The translations under genes and the position numbers were made by a program. Source: MB1-2 sp046566065 (GTDB lineage Bacteria > Actinomycetota > CADDZG01 > WHSQ01). Taken from it: a stretch of DNA of 35,862 nucleotides. Location of the stretch: NCBI GenBank assembly GCA_046566065.1, contig JBKHXK010000024.1:1-35862 (forward strand). Direction: 5' to 3'. A model generated the notes under the pieces. It was given only the letters and a program-made list of their open reading frames with translations, had not been told where the DNA came from and did not search any database. This document shows positions 1 to 6,807 of the stretch, piece by piece; positions within the stretch are counted from its first letter, which is position 1; each line of letters begins with the position of its first letter.

Positions 1-77
1 AGGAACATCACCGTTCCCAGCGCGAAGAACCACAGGCCGATCAATAGACGGATCCAACGTATGAGCAGAGCTTTCAT
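1..77 (-). CDS. YczE/YitT-like integral membrane protein, N-terminal fragment (runs off window)
   Basis: Only the first 25 codons are present; the gene continues beyond the left edge. The visible residues begin MKALLIRWIRLLIGLWFF, a short basic start followed by a hydrophobic helix with an RLLIGLW-F--G pattern, which resembles the N-terminus of YczE/YyaS/YitT-type multi-span membrane proteins as I remember them. No Shine-Dalgarno is visible. A TAGGCT hexamer lies 9 bases upstream of the ATG, so a leaderless mRNA is possible but the spacing is a little long. It reads in the same direction as the HNH gene behind it, with only about 60 bases between. The family call rests on 25 residues and is tentative. 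Confidence 0.45.
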   Translation of the reverse strand, partial: MKALLIRWIRLLIGLWFFALGTVMF

Positions 78-120
78 GGCCGGCCGAGCCTAGGGCCGCC
101 GAACCCTGCCCGGGCCGCGT

Positions 121-161
121 CTAGTCCGGGCCGGTCTCGTCTAGTCCGGGCCGGACCCCGT
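121..161. repeat. Tandem 20/21-bp duplication at the 3' end of the HNH gene
   Basis: Two adjacent copies of a unit beginning CTAGTCCGGGCCGG occupy 121-140 and 141-161. The stop codon of the leftward HNH gene (CTA on the plus strand) lies at the start of the second copy, and the first copy supplies the same trinucleotide again just outside the gene. It sits in a GGCC-rich low-complexity tract that also encodes the Gly/Pro-rich C-terminal tail. This looks like slippage and has no evident function. Confidence 0.6.
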
Positions 162-1562
162 CGGACCCGGCCCGGCCCCCTCGGGCCCGGCCCTCGCCGG
201 GTCACGCTCCTCAGCCGGGATCGCATCGCAGAGGTAGCTCACCGCATCCGCGAGGTCGCAGGGGTCGATGTGATGCGACCAGGTGTCGGGATCCACGCTC
301 TTGCGCATCTGATATTCGGCGAGCTCGACCTCGCTCACGCTGCGACAGGTGGGGACGCGCTCGACCTCGGTCCCGTCGGGCCGCACGAAATGCAGCTCGC
401 CTGCTGGATCCCGGTGCAACTGGTAGCCACCCTCGTGCACGAGGCGATGGTGGCGCAGGCACAGCAAGGTGAGGTTGTCTTCGTCGGTGGGGCCGGTGGC
501 GGTCCACCACACGATGTGGTGACACTCGGTGAAGGCTCTCGAGCTGCACCCGGGAAAGGTGCAGTGGCGGTCGCGCGCCTCGATCGCCCGTCTCAGCGCC
601 GGCGACACCGTCCTCTGCTTGCGACCCAGCTTGAGCTCGGCCCCCTGCTCGGAGAAGGTGCGGAAGGAGCAGTCGCAGAAGATGCGCAAGGCGGTCTCGG
701 GCGAGATGCCAACGCCGGAGTCGAGCTCGGCCATCGCGCTGCGGTCGCCTTGGAGGGCCGCGGGGTCCACGTGCACGATCACCTCGTGACGATCGGCGCC
801 CGGACGAGACGTCATCCCGTTAGCCAGATAGGTCTCGGACAGAGCCACGAGGGCGTCTGCCTTCAGCGCGCCGAAGGAGTCGGCCTCGTTGTGGGTCTGG
901 TGGCGCTCCTGCTCCTGCGACAGCTGCTCGTTTCTGAAGGCTCGTTGCTGCTCGCGCAGATGCTCGGTCGCGGCCTCCAGCGCCGAGGCCACGATCGCAC
1001 CCTGGTCGGCCGCCATCTGGGCCCGCATCCGGAAGGTGCCGTCTTCGGAGAAGTAGTAGGAGAGGTGACGGCGAAGGTGGGCTGCATCGGTCCCGTCATG
1101 CGAGGCCGTCGCCTTGCGGAACCCGGAGCCGATCTGGGCGAGCTGAGAGGCGGTGCCGTGCTTGGCCCACATCAGAAGCGACGCCTCGGTCTCGGGGGTC
1201 GCGATGCGGGCGATCTGGTCGGTCTTGTCGAAGCTCAGCTCCCCGGCCCGGAAGGACTCCCTGATCTGCGGAAGCGACTCGAGCCGGTCGGCAACCCTGA
1301 GGTGGGCCTTGGCGGTCGATGGCTTCATGCCGGCGGCCCACGCCAGCCAGTTCGAGACGTCGTCCCCACCGGCGAGGCGGTCGCCGCACTCGACCATCAG
1401 CTGCAGGATGCGGGCCTGGGCTGCGGCGATCAGAGAAGACAGCCGCATGATCTCGGCCTGGGCCTCTTGGTGTTCGTCGCCCGGTAGCGGACCCTCGCGG
1501 GAAACATCCGAGGTCGGGCCGAACCAACGAGCCTCGCCGCCGTTGTCGTTCTCGTTCAACAT
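141..1562 (-). CDS. DUF222 (13E12-type) HNH endonuclease domain protein
   Basis: A 473-residue protein. Residues about 30-300 form the mostly helical DUF222/13E12 region, with the typical stretch around NWLAWAAGMKPSTAKAHLRVADRL near 71-94. Residues about 327-380 form an HNH nuclease domain with paired cysteines (C334, C339), ECHHIVWW near 346-353 and LCLRHHRLVHEGG near 367-379. Such proteins are repeated many times in actinobacterial genomes; their cellular role is not well established, and a DNA-cutting role is inferred from the HNH residues. The C-terminus is a Gly/Pro tail encoded by GGCC-rich repeats. The ATG lies 6 bases after a TAGCCT hexamer and has no Shine-Dalgarno, suggesting a leaderless transcript. 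Its promoter region abuts the hairpin repeat behind the sialidase-like gene. Confidence 0.88.
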   Translation of the reverse strand: MLNENDNGGEARWFGPTSDVSREGPLPGDEHQEAQAEIMRLSSLIAAAQARILQLMVECGDRLAGGDDVSNWLAWAAGMKPSTAKAHLRVADRLESLPQIRESFRAGELSFDKTDQIARIATPETEASLLMWAKHGTASQLAQIGSGFRKATASHDGTDAAHLRRHLSYYFSEDGTFRMRAQMAADQGAIVASALEAATEHLREQQRAFRNEQLSQEQERHQTHNEADSFGALKADALVALSETYLANGMTSRPGADRHEVIVHVDPAALQGDRSAMAELDSGVGISPETALRIFCDCSFRTFSEQGAELKLGRKQRTVSPALRRAIEARDRHCTFPGCSSRAFTECHHIVWWTATGPTDEDNLTLLCLRHHRLVHEGGYQLHRDPAGELHFVRPDGTEVERVPTCRSVSEVELAEYQMRKSVDPDTWSHHIDPCDLADAVSYLCDAIPAEERDPARAGPEGAGPGPTGSGPD

Positions 1563-1568
1563 GCACCC

Positions 1569-1574
1569 AGGCTA
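1569..1574 (-). promoter_or_regulatory. Putative -10 box of leaderless HNH gene
   Basis: On the minus strand TAGCCT is followed by GGGTGC and then the ATG at 1562. A -10 box ending 6 bases before the start codon puts the transcription start at or next to the A of ATG. No ribosome binding site is present, consistent with leaderless translation. Confidence 0.5.
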
Positions 1575-1609
1575 ACGACCACCTGTGACAAGTTTCCCGA
1601 CGACCTCGC

Positions 1610-1668
1610 GGCCCCTGTTCTGACGTTGGAAAAGCACGCCCAGACGTGCTCCAGTTAACCCAGAACGG
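1610..1668 (-). repeat. Hairpin repeat element, copy 1 (terminator-like)
   Basis: This 59-base element, read on the minus strand, matches 5094-5151 on the plus strand over its whole length, with one mismatch in the left arm, five in the six-base hairpin loop and a one-base gap. It contains AGCACG - loop - CGTGCT followed by TTTT, and ends with GTTCTG...CAGAAC outer arms. It follows the sialidase-like gene in that gene's own direction, so it can act as its intrinsic terminator. Conservation of the flanks outside the hairpin suggests a dispersed element rather than two independent terminators. Confidence 0.8.
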
Positions 1669-1674
1669 CGGGGG

Positions 1675-3105
1675 TTATTTGAGCCTGGGGCCTCCTGTTA
1701 GGTGACCCACGATCGCTTCCGAGCCGATGTTGGAGGGCCCCGTCGTCGAGCAGAGCGAGACGCATCCGTCAACGAACGCGGCCCACGGGGTTCCGTCGCG
1801 ATGCACCACCACGTCGATGAAGTCGTAGACCGCCCGGCAACGACCGGGGCCGCAGGTGTCTCGGATCAACGGGTCCCGCTTGTCGTTGACGGTGCCCGTG
1901 AAGAAGAGGGGATCTTCGTCCAGAGCGTTGGCCGTCATCCCCATGTACCCGTTCCAGGTCGTTTTCGAATAGCTGCGCTGGTCCTCGGCGTTGGGGCGGT
2001 ACGGCGAGTTCTCGCTGCCCATGTAGACGAACGCCACCTTCCCCACGCCGCCGACGTCCATCGCCGGGAGGTTCGCCTCTTTGAGCCCCGGCGGCCCGAC
2101 CATCATCGGCTTGCTCCACTTCTTGCCGCCGTTGGTGGAGACGACCAGATAGGGAAGCCTGTCTCGAGCGATGTAGATGTAGTAGATGTTGCCCTTGTCG
2201 TCCATGACGGCGTCGGACTCGTGGTCCGCGACCCCGTTGTTCGCAACCTGTACGCGGGTCCACGTTCTCCCCTCGTCCCGGCTGATCGCGAGCCACGGCT
2301 GACGGCAGTGTCCCTTAGGCAGGAGCAGCGTTCCGTCCGATCCGACGAACCCGTGCCCATGCAGCCCCCCGCAGAACGCGCCGCCTTGGCCGCCGGCGTT
2401 CGGATCGACGCCGGTGAAGGCAGGGGAGCCGGTGGGGTGGAACGTCAGGCCGCCGTCGAGCGACTTCGAGCAGGAAGAGCTGCCAACGTCGTTCCAGCAG
2501 TAGTAGACGATGTTCTCGTAGCCCACGGTCGGACTGCTCACGGGCGGCCCGGTGAACAGGGTCTGGTGGTCGTTCACGGGACGGCCGCATGCGAGCGGAT
2601 TCGTGATCCACGACTTGCCCTTGTCGTCACTGAAAGAGAGGTACGAGCAAGCGAGGGTCAGGTCGATGTTGAAGATCCGATCGGTGTCTTTGTCCACGTA
2701 GAGGTAGGGGTCGACCGAGAGGAGGTGCGCGTTTCGCTCGCCGATCTTGGGAGAGCGAAGATCCCAGGTCTTGCCCTCGTCACCCGAGTGGGCTACCTCG
2801 ATGCGCGTGTTGCCCTGGAAGGCCGTGTAGAAGATGTCCCCGCTCTTCGTCAGCCCCAGGGTGGGCTCGACCCCGTTGATGGGGAGTCCGTCGATCGTGA
2901 TGCGGGAGAGGTGGGAGGTGGGTGCATCGTCCTGGGCGCTCTGGGAGCCGACCCTGGCGCCACCGTCTCGGTGCGCGACCGCCTTGCCCCCGGACCCCTC
3001 GTCGGACGCGTCGGCCGCGGGTATCGATCTGGGATGTGCGGTCAAGGCGAGGGTCAGGATCGAGCTGAGCGCGACGAACGCCAAGAAACGACGAGACAGG
3101 ACCAT
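1675..3105 (-). CDS. Secreted sialidase-like (BNR/Asp-box) beta-propeller protein
   Basis: A 476-residue protein with a Sec signal peptide (MVLSRRF then a hydrophobic run, to about residue 30). At least five Asp-box-like motifs (S-x-D-x-G-x-T-W) are visible: SGDEGKTW, SDDKGKSW, SLDGGLTF, SRDEGRTW and STNGGKKW, spaced 45-60 residues apart as in six-bladed sialidase propellers. I do not see a clear sialidase active-site arginine triad, so enzyme activity is unproven; it could be a binding propeller. The ATG is preceded by GGAGG at a spacing of 7. It is transcribed away from the histidine kinase, sharing a 166-base upstream region that holds a CTAGTCC/GGACTAG dyad, and it is followed by a terminator-like repeat at 1610-1668. 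Confidence 0.82.
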   Translation of the reverse strand: MVLSRRFLAFVALSSILTLALTAHPRSIPAADASDEGSGGKAVAHRDGGARVGSQSAQDDAPTSHLSRITIDGLPINGVEPTLGLTKSGDIFYTAFQGNTRIEVAHSGDEGKTWDLRSPKIGERNAHLLSVDPYLYVDKDTDRIFNIDLTLACSYLSFSDDKGKSWITNPLACGRPVNDHQTLFTGPPVSSPTVGYENIVYYCWNDVGSSSCSKSLDGGLTFHPTGSPAFTGVDPNAGGQGGAFCGGLHGHGFVGSDGTLLLPKGHCRQPWLAISRDEGRTWTRVQVANNGVADHESDAVMDDKGNIYYIYIARDRLPYLVVSTNGGKKWSKPMMVGPPGLKEANLPAMDVGGVGKVAFVYMGSENSPYRPNAEDQRSYSKTTWNGYMGMTANALDEDPLFFTGTVNDKRDPLIRDTCGPGRCRAVYDFIDVVVHRDGTPWAAFVDGCVSLCSTTGPSNIGSEAIVGHLTGGPRLK

Positions 3106-3223
3106 CTGGAAACCTCCGCAGTTTGTGTGTGATGCAGGGCTTCGACCCCTGTGCCCTCATCCCTGCCCGGTTTGCCCGGATCGATGTATCTAAAGACGGA
3201 GCGTGAGGCGCCCGATACTGAGA

Positions 3224-3245
3224 GTGACTAGTCCATAGGGACTAG
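3224..3245. promoter_or_regulatory. Inverted-repeat operator candidate (TAGTCCA-TA-GGGACTA)
   Basis: CTAGTCC and GGACTAG form a perfect dyad around ATAG, in the form of two heptamers with a two-base spacer. This 7-2-7 layout is the arrangement known for NarL-type (LuxR-family) response regulators. It lies 27 bases before the TTG start of the histidine kinase and about 120 bases before the divergent sialidase-like gene. The octamers GTGACTAG (3224-3231) and GGGACTAG (3238-3245) both recur at 9255-9295 upstream of the riboswitch operon. The binding protein is not known from this window. Confidence 0.5.
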
Positions 3246-3271
3246 CGGGGGTAGCCAGATAGGAGCACATC

Positions 3272-4687
3272 TTGCATGCCGTGGCGAACGGCGCGATAGG
3301 TCGGCGCTCGAGCCGATCGCTCGCATATGCGGTCGCTCTCCTAGGCGGCTTCACCTTGCTCTGTTTCGTGCTCAGCTTCTTCGCCTCGGGCCCGTTGCGG
3401 GCCCTCGCCGAGACCCCTCTGTCGGTGCGCTTGGGCGTGCTGCTGCTGACCGCGGGATTCGTGGCCCTCGTGTGGCAAGAGCAGGCGCAGATGTCCAGGT
3501 CGGCCGCCGAACAGGTCAAGGCGAGCCTCTTGGACACGGCGATCGAGAACCGGATGCGCGTCGTGAGCGGGCTGCTCGACGACAACGGCCGCAAGGCGGC
3601 TCCGCTGCCCATGAACGACGTCCTGAGCATCATCCTGGCGTGCGCGGTCGATGCTGCGGGGGCCGAGAGTGGAAGCCTCGATTACTTCGAGCAGAAGGGC
3701 AGCACTGATCTCGCCGTTGCTCAAACCGTGTCCACAAACCCCGCTCGTCCCACGAAGAAGACGGGTCGCGCATCCGTAGAGCTGCCGTTGATCCATGACG
3801 AGACCCTGGTCGGTCTTCTTACACTCCTTCGGCCCAGGAACGCTCGGCAGCTGGAGCCGGCCACCGTAGCGGTGCTGGAGCGATTCACCACTCGCGCCGC
3901 GCGGCTGATACAGAAGGCCGCCGAGGTCAATGCCGCCTCGGCTTCCGCCGCCTACCTCGAGGCTACGAACCTTGTGAAATCACGGTTCCTGACGACGATC
4001 TCTCATGAGTTGCGGACGCCGCTGACGTCGATCATCGGCTATTCGAAGACATTGGGAAATCATTGGAGTCGCTTGGAGGAGGAACAGAAACGCGACTTCG
4101 TGCGCGAGATCGAGAAACAGGGTGAACGCATGGCGCGTTTGGTCGAGCGCATCCTGGAGGCGGCGCGGGTGGAGCTCCAAGGGGTGGTGATCGAGCCGGT
4201 GCTGCATGACGTCAGGACCTCGATCCAGAAAGGTCTGGCGCCGTTCATGGCGACGGATGCGGACCGGATCCGGGTCGCTTTGCCCGAACGGCCCATCGAG
4301 GCCGAGATCGATCCTTTCGTCATCGACCAGGTGCTCTCGAACCTTGTGGACAACGCTCTGCGATACACGACGGGTTCGGTGCGGATATCAGTGGACGCTT
4401 ATCGGAGTTCGGTGACGATCAGTGTGAGCGACGAGGGCGACGGCATCGACCCGAAGCAGCTGAACCTCGTGCTGGAGCCGTTGTATCGGATCGACGAGAA
4501 CATCAAGAGCGGTACGGGTCTGGGGCTCCACATCGTGAGAACGCTGGTCGAGAGCCATGGGGGCCGCGGCGAGATCCGCAGTGGAGCGACGGGGACGCAT
4601 ATCGCGATCAAGCTACCGAGGACCGCCGGCAGTCGGATCAGCGGAAAGGTAGCGGATCCCGCAGCGCGCGCAGTAAGCGCTAGATAG
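3272..4687 (+). CDS. Membrane sensor histidine kinase
   Basis: A 471-residue kinase. Two transmembrane helices lie at about 16-38 and 50-68 with a very short outside loop, so sensing is probably cytoplasmic or in the membrane. Residues about 95-215 look like a GAF-type sensor region. The HisKA H-box is SHELRTPL with the phospho-accepting H245; the catalytic domain has the N-box around N357-N361, G1 (DEGDG, 387-391) and G2 (GTGLGL, 414-419). I chose the TTG at 3272 because AGGAG at 3261-3265 sits 6 bases before it and no ATG or GTG upstream fits. It is followed after 49 bases by a lone receiver gene, so the two probably form a cognate pair. Confidence 0.92.
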   Translation: MHAVANGAIGRRSSRSLAYAVALLGGFTLLCFVLSFFASGPLRALAETPLSVRLGVLLLTAGFVALVWQEQAQMSRSAAEQVKASLLDTAIENRMRVVSGLLDDNGRKAAPLPMNDVLSIILACAVDAAGAESGSLDYFEQKGSTDLAVAQTVSTNPARPTKKTGRASVELPLIHDETLVGLLTLLRPRNARQLEPATVAVLERFTTRAARLIQKAAEVNAASASAAYLEATNLVKSRFLTTISHELRTPLTSIIGYSKTLGNHWSRLEEEQKRDFVREIEKQGERMARLVERILEAARVELQGVVIEPVLHDVRTSIQKGLAPFMATDADRIRVALPERPIEAEIDPFVIDQVLSNLVDNALRYTTGSVRISVDAYRSSVTISVSDEGDGIDPKQLNLVLEPLYRIDENIKSGTGLGLHIVRTLVESHGGRGEIRSGATGTHIAIKLPRTAGSRISGKVADPAARAVSAR

Positions 4688-4703
4688 CCCTAGATGACTA
4701 TTG

Positions 4704-4715
4704 CGTGGGCCCACG
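4704..4715. promoter_or_regulatory. 12-bp perfect palindrome between kinase and receiver genes
   Basis: CGTGGGCCCACG lies in the 49-base gap between the two genes, 21 bases before the receiver ATG. It could be an operator or a small mRNA hairpin that tunes receiver expression. No protein partner can be named. Confidence 0.3.
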
Positions 4716-4736
4716 GCCCGGTCGAAGGTTAGCTCC

Positions 4737-5093
4737 ATGGCGCACAGACCAGTGGTACTTCTCGTCGACGACGATCCCTTGATGCGGGAACTGCTGTCCA
4801 CGATGTTCGCAGTCGACGAAGGTTTCAGGATCGGCGGGGTCGCGGCAGACGGTTTCGAGGGCGCGATGCTGGCCGCCGACCTTCACCCCGACGTGGTGAT
4901 CCTCGACTTCTTCATGCCCCGGTGGGACGGTTCGAGGGCAGCCGAGTTCATCAGGAAGAACTGCCCCGACTGCAAGATCGTGGCCTTCTCGGCGGTGCTT
5001 CAGGAGCAACCCGAATGGGGCGACACGTTCCTCGTGAAGAACGAGATCCAGAAGCTGATCCCACTCGTGAAGGAACTAACCCAAGTCGGCTAA
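4737..5093 (+). CDS. Stand-alone receiver-domain response regulator
   Basis: A 118-residue protein made of one REC domain with no output domain. Key residues are visible: acidic pair D11/D12, phospho-accepting D57 (in VVILDFFMP), S85 as the switch Ser/Thr, and K101. I start at the ATG at 4737, preceded by GAAGG at a spacing of 8; a longer reading from a TTG at 4701 would add 12 residues before the beta-1 strand and is unlikely. It lies directly downstream of the histidine kinase. With no DNA-binding domain it must act through protein contacts or as a phosphorelay intermediate, like CheY- or Spo0F-type proteins. A terminator-like hairpin follows immediately. Confidence 0.9.
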   Translation: MAHRPVVLLVDDDPLMRELLSTMFAVDEGFRIGGVAADGFEGAMLAADLHPDVVILDFFMPRWDGSRAAEFIRKNCPDCKIVAFSAVLQEQPEWGDTFLVKNEIQKLIPLVKELTQVG

Positions 5094-5151
5094 CCGTTCT
5101 GAGTTAACTGGAGCACGCTCCAGCGTGCTTTTCCAACGTCAGAACGGGGCC
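5094..5151 (+). repeat. Hairpin repeat element, copy 2 (terminator-like)
   Basis: It begins one base after the receiver stop codon. The core AGCACGCT-CC-AGCGTGCT is a perfect 8-bp stem followed by TTTT, a standard intrinsic terminator for the plus-strand kinase/receiver genes. The arms GTTCTG and CAGAAC and the whole 58 bases match copy 1 at 1610-1668 in inverted orientation. The last bases overlap the stop codon of the convergent thiolase gene. Confidence 0.8.
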
Positions 5152-6317
5152 TATAGCTTCTCGACGATCATCGCCATGCCCTGCCCGCCGCCGACGCACA
5201 TCGTCTCGAGGCCGATCGACGCGTTGTCGTCGGAGTGCAAGCCGTTCAAGAGCGTGCACATGATGCGCGCGCCGGTCATGCCGTAAGGGTGACCGAGGGC
5301 GATCGCCCCACCGTGGACGTTGAACTTGTCGCCGAAGGGGTCGATGCCGACCTCCCGGCATACGGGGATCACCTGAGCGGCGAAGGCCTCGTTCAACTCC
5401 ATGTAGTCGACGTCGTCGATCGACATCCCGGCCTGCTTCAGAACCTTGCGGACGGCCTCGATCGGTCCGACACCCATGATCTCGGGGGCCAGGCCGGAGA
5501 CGGACGATGCCACGATGCGAGCGAGCGGCTTCACGCCGAGCTGCTTGGCGCGCTCATCGCTCATGACGAGGATCGCGGCGGCCCCGTCGTTCAACGGACA
5601 CGAGTTCCCTGCGGTCACCTTGCCACCGTCCGGCTTGAACGCAGGCGGGAGGCTCTGCAGCTTCTCGAGGGTGGAGCTGGGCCGCGGACCGTCGTCCTTG
5701 TCGACGACGGTGCCGTCATCCTTCGTGTAGGGAGTGAGCTCTCTCGCGAAGAAGCCATCTTCCTGCGACTTGACCGCGAGCTCCTGCGACCGCTGAGCGA
5801 ACCTGTCCATGTCCTCGCGCGACACGTCGTACTTCTCCGCAACGTTCTCGGCGGTCATCCCCATCGGGATGTAGACGTTCGCGATCTCGGCATCGTCACC
5901 GAACAGCTTCGGGTGCAGCTCGTCCATGTCCTTCGGGTAGCCGTCCACCTGAGAGATCGATTCGACCCCGGCGGCGACGAACACATCTCCCTCGCCGGCC
6001 TTGATCGCGTGGAACGCCATCCGGATCGTCTGGAGGCTCGAGGCGCAGAAGCGGTTCACCGTGGTGCCGGGCACGTGGTCGGGGAGGCCCGCCAGCAGAG
6101 CGCCGCGTCGGCCCAGGTTCATGCCTTGTTTGGCCTCCGGGAAGCCGCACCCCACCATGACGTCGACGATCTCGCCGGGATCCACCTCGGGGGCCTTCTC
6201 CATCACGGAGCGGATGGCGAAGGCGAGGAGGTCGTCGGGCCTGACGTCCTGCAACGATCCTTTCTTGGCCCGCCCGATCGGTGTACGCGCGGCCGCAACG
6301 ATGACTGCTTCAGGCAT
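5151..6317 (-). CDS. Acetyl-CoA acyltransferase (thiolase)
   Basis: A 388-residue thiolase, the usual length for the family. The acyl-accepting cysteine is C91 in NRFCASSLQTI; the second catalytic set is H343 in GGAIALGHPYGMTGARI and C374 in CVGGGQG. These enzymes cleave 3-ketoacyl-CoA (beta-oxidation) or condense two acyl-CoA units; the sequence alone does not settle the direction, though the opening MPEAVIVAAARTPIGR is typical of the degradative/acetoacetyl group. AGGAG precedes the ATG at a suitable distance. No other beta-oxidation gene is adjacent. It converges on the receiver gene, sharing the hairpin at its 3' end. Confidence 0.94.
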   Translation of the reverse strand: MPEAVIVAAARTPIGRAKKGSLQDVRPDDLLAFAIRSVMEKAPEVDPGEIVDVMVGCGFPEAKQGMNLGRRGALLAGLPDHVPGTTVNRFCASSLQTIRMAFHAIKAGEGDVFVAAGVESISQVDGYPKDMDELHPKLFGDDAEIANVYIPMGMTAENVAEKYDVSREDMDRFAQRSQELAVKSQEDGFFARELTPYTKDDGTVVDKDDGPRPSSTLEKLQSLPPAFKPDGGKVTAGNSCPLNDGAAAILVMSDERAKQLGVKPLARIVASSVSGLAPEIMGVGPIEAVRKVLKQAGMSIDDVDYMELNEAFAAQVIPVCREVGIDPFGDKFNVHGGAIALGHPYGMTGARIMCTLLNGLHSDDNASIGLETMCVGGGQGMAMIVEKL

Positions 6318-6390
6318 GAGGGGAGCTCCTTCTAGCTCGATCAGCTTGGAGGAGGGAGCCTAAACCGCCTGGGCGGGTGGGAGAGAGGGG

Positions 6391-6807
6391 CTACTGGACC
6401 TGCGTCTCGCACCCGACGAACACGTCCACGCCGGGGCCCCCGAGGCAAACGTCGTTCCCGAGCCCCCCGTCGATCACGTCATCGGCGCCCTTGCCCTCGA
6501 TGCAGTCGGCCCCGTCGAGACCCGAGATCGTGTCGGTCTGATCACTGCCGATGATCCAGTCGTTACCGAGCGACCCGGCGATGACCCCAGAGCCCGACCC
6601 GGTCACGTCGAAAGTCATCCCATCGCATTCAGCGGGCGGTGCCAGCGGAGTGGGCCTTACGTCCAACGTCTGATCGTCGACGTTGGTAGGCGGGACGCTG
6701 TTGGCGGCCGTGTAGGCGCCGGCTGTGACGAGCGACAGGGCCCCGACCACCGCAAGGATGACGCGAAGCGAGCGCCCGCGCGGTTGGGAGCTCCGGCGCC
6801 GTCGCAC
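6391..6807 (-). CDS. Small secreted RTX-like protein with SipW-type processing motif
   Basis: A 138-residue protein. It has a basic start (MRRRRSSQPRGRSLR), a hydrophobic segment at about 16-31, then AYTAANSVP (31-39), nearly identical to the motif in the 151-residue protein at the head of the operon. Residues about 70-132 contain acidic GG-x-G-x-D-like nonapeptide turns (GSLGNDWIIG, GLDGADCIEG, GGLGNDVCLG), as in RTX calcium-binding beta-rolls, with four cysteines (61, 102, 121, 133) that may pair outside the cell. The start is a GTG overlapping the stop codon of the signal peptidase gene by one base, with GGAGG 5 bases upstream, so the two are translationally coupled. I infer that it is a substrate of that peptidase. 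Confidence 0.8.
   Translation of the reverse strand: MRRRRSSQPRGRSLRVILAVVGALSLVTAGAYTAANSVPPTNVDDQTLDVRPTPLAPPAECDGMTFDVTGSGSGVIAGSLGNDWIIGSDQTDTISGLDGADCIEGKGADDVIDGGLGNDVCLGGPGVDVFVGCETQVQ

Noticed and set aside
121..161. GGCC-rich tandem copies as a CRISPR or attachment site
   Set aside because: Only two copies without spacers, lying in low-complexity coding sequence.
270..1487. Plus-strand ORF of 405 codons antisense to the HNH gene
   Set aside because: Lies entirely opposite a well supported gene; low-complexity translation with no domain. GC-rich codon use keeps the opposite frames open.
3130..3165. T-arm-like hairpin (GTCGAAG loop, CAGGG/CCCTG stem) as part of a tRNA
   Set aside because: The loop lacks the TTC start, and no acceptor, D or anticodon arm pairs at the right distances.
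3130..3190. GGGCAAACC in the leader of the sialidase-like gene (minus strand), as in GEMM-I riboswitches
   Set aside because: The next elements (GNRA hairpin, ACGCAAAGCC, terminal GGGUUNCCG) are absent; only a small CAGGG/CCCTG hairpin follows. A chance match or a degenerate remnant.
1610..5151. Mobile element bounded by terminal inverted repeats
   Set aside because: No transposase, integrase or target-site duplication is visible, and both repeats have a simpler role as terminators. Kept as a repeat finding only.
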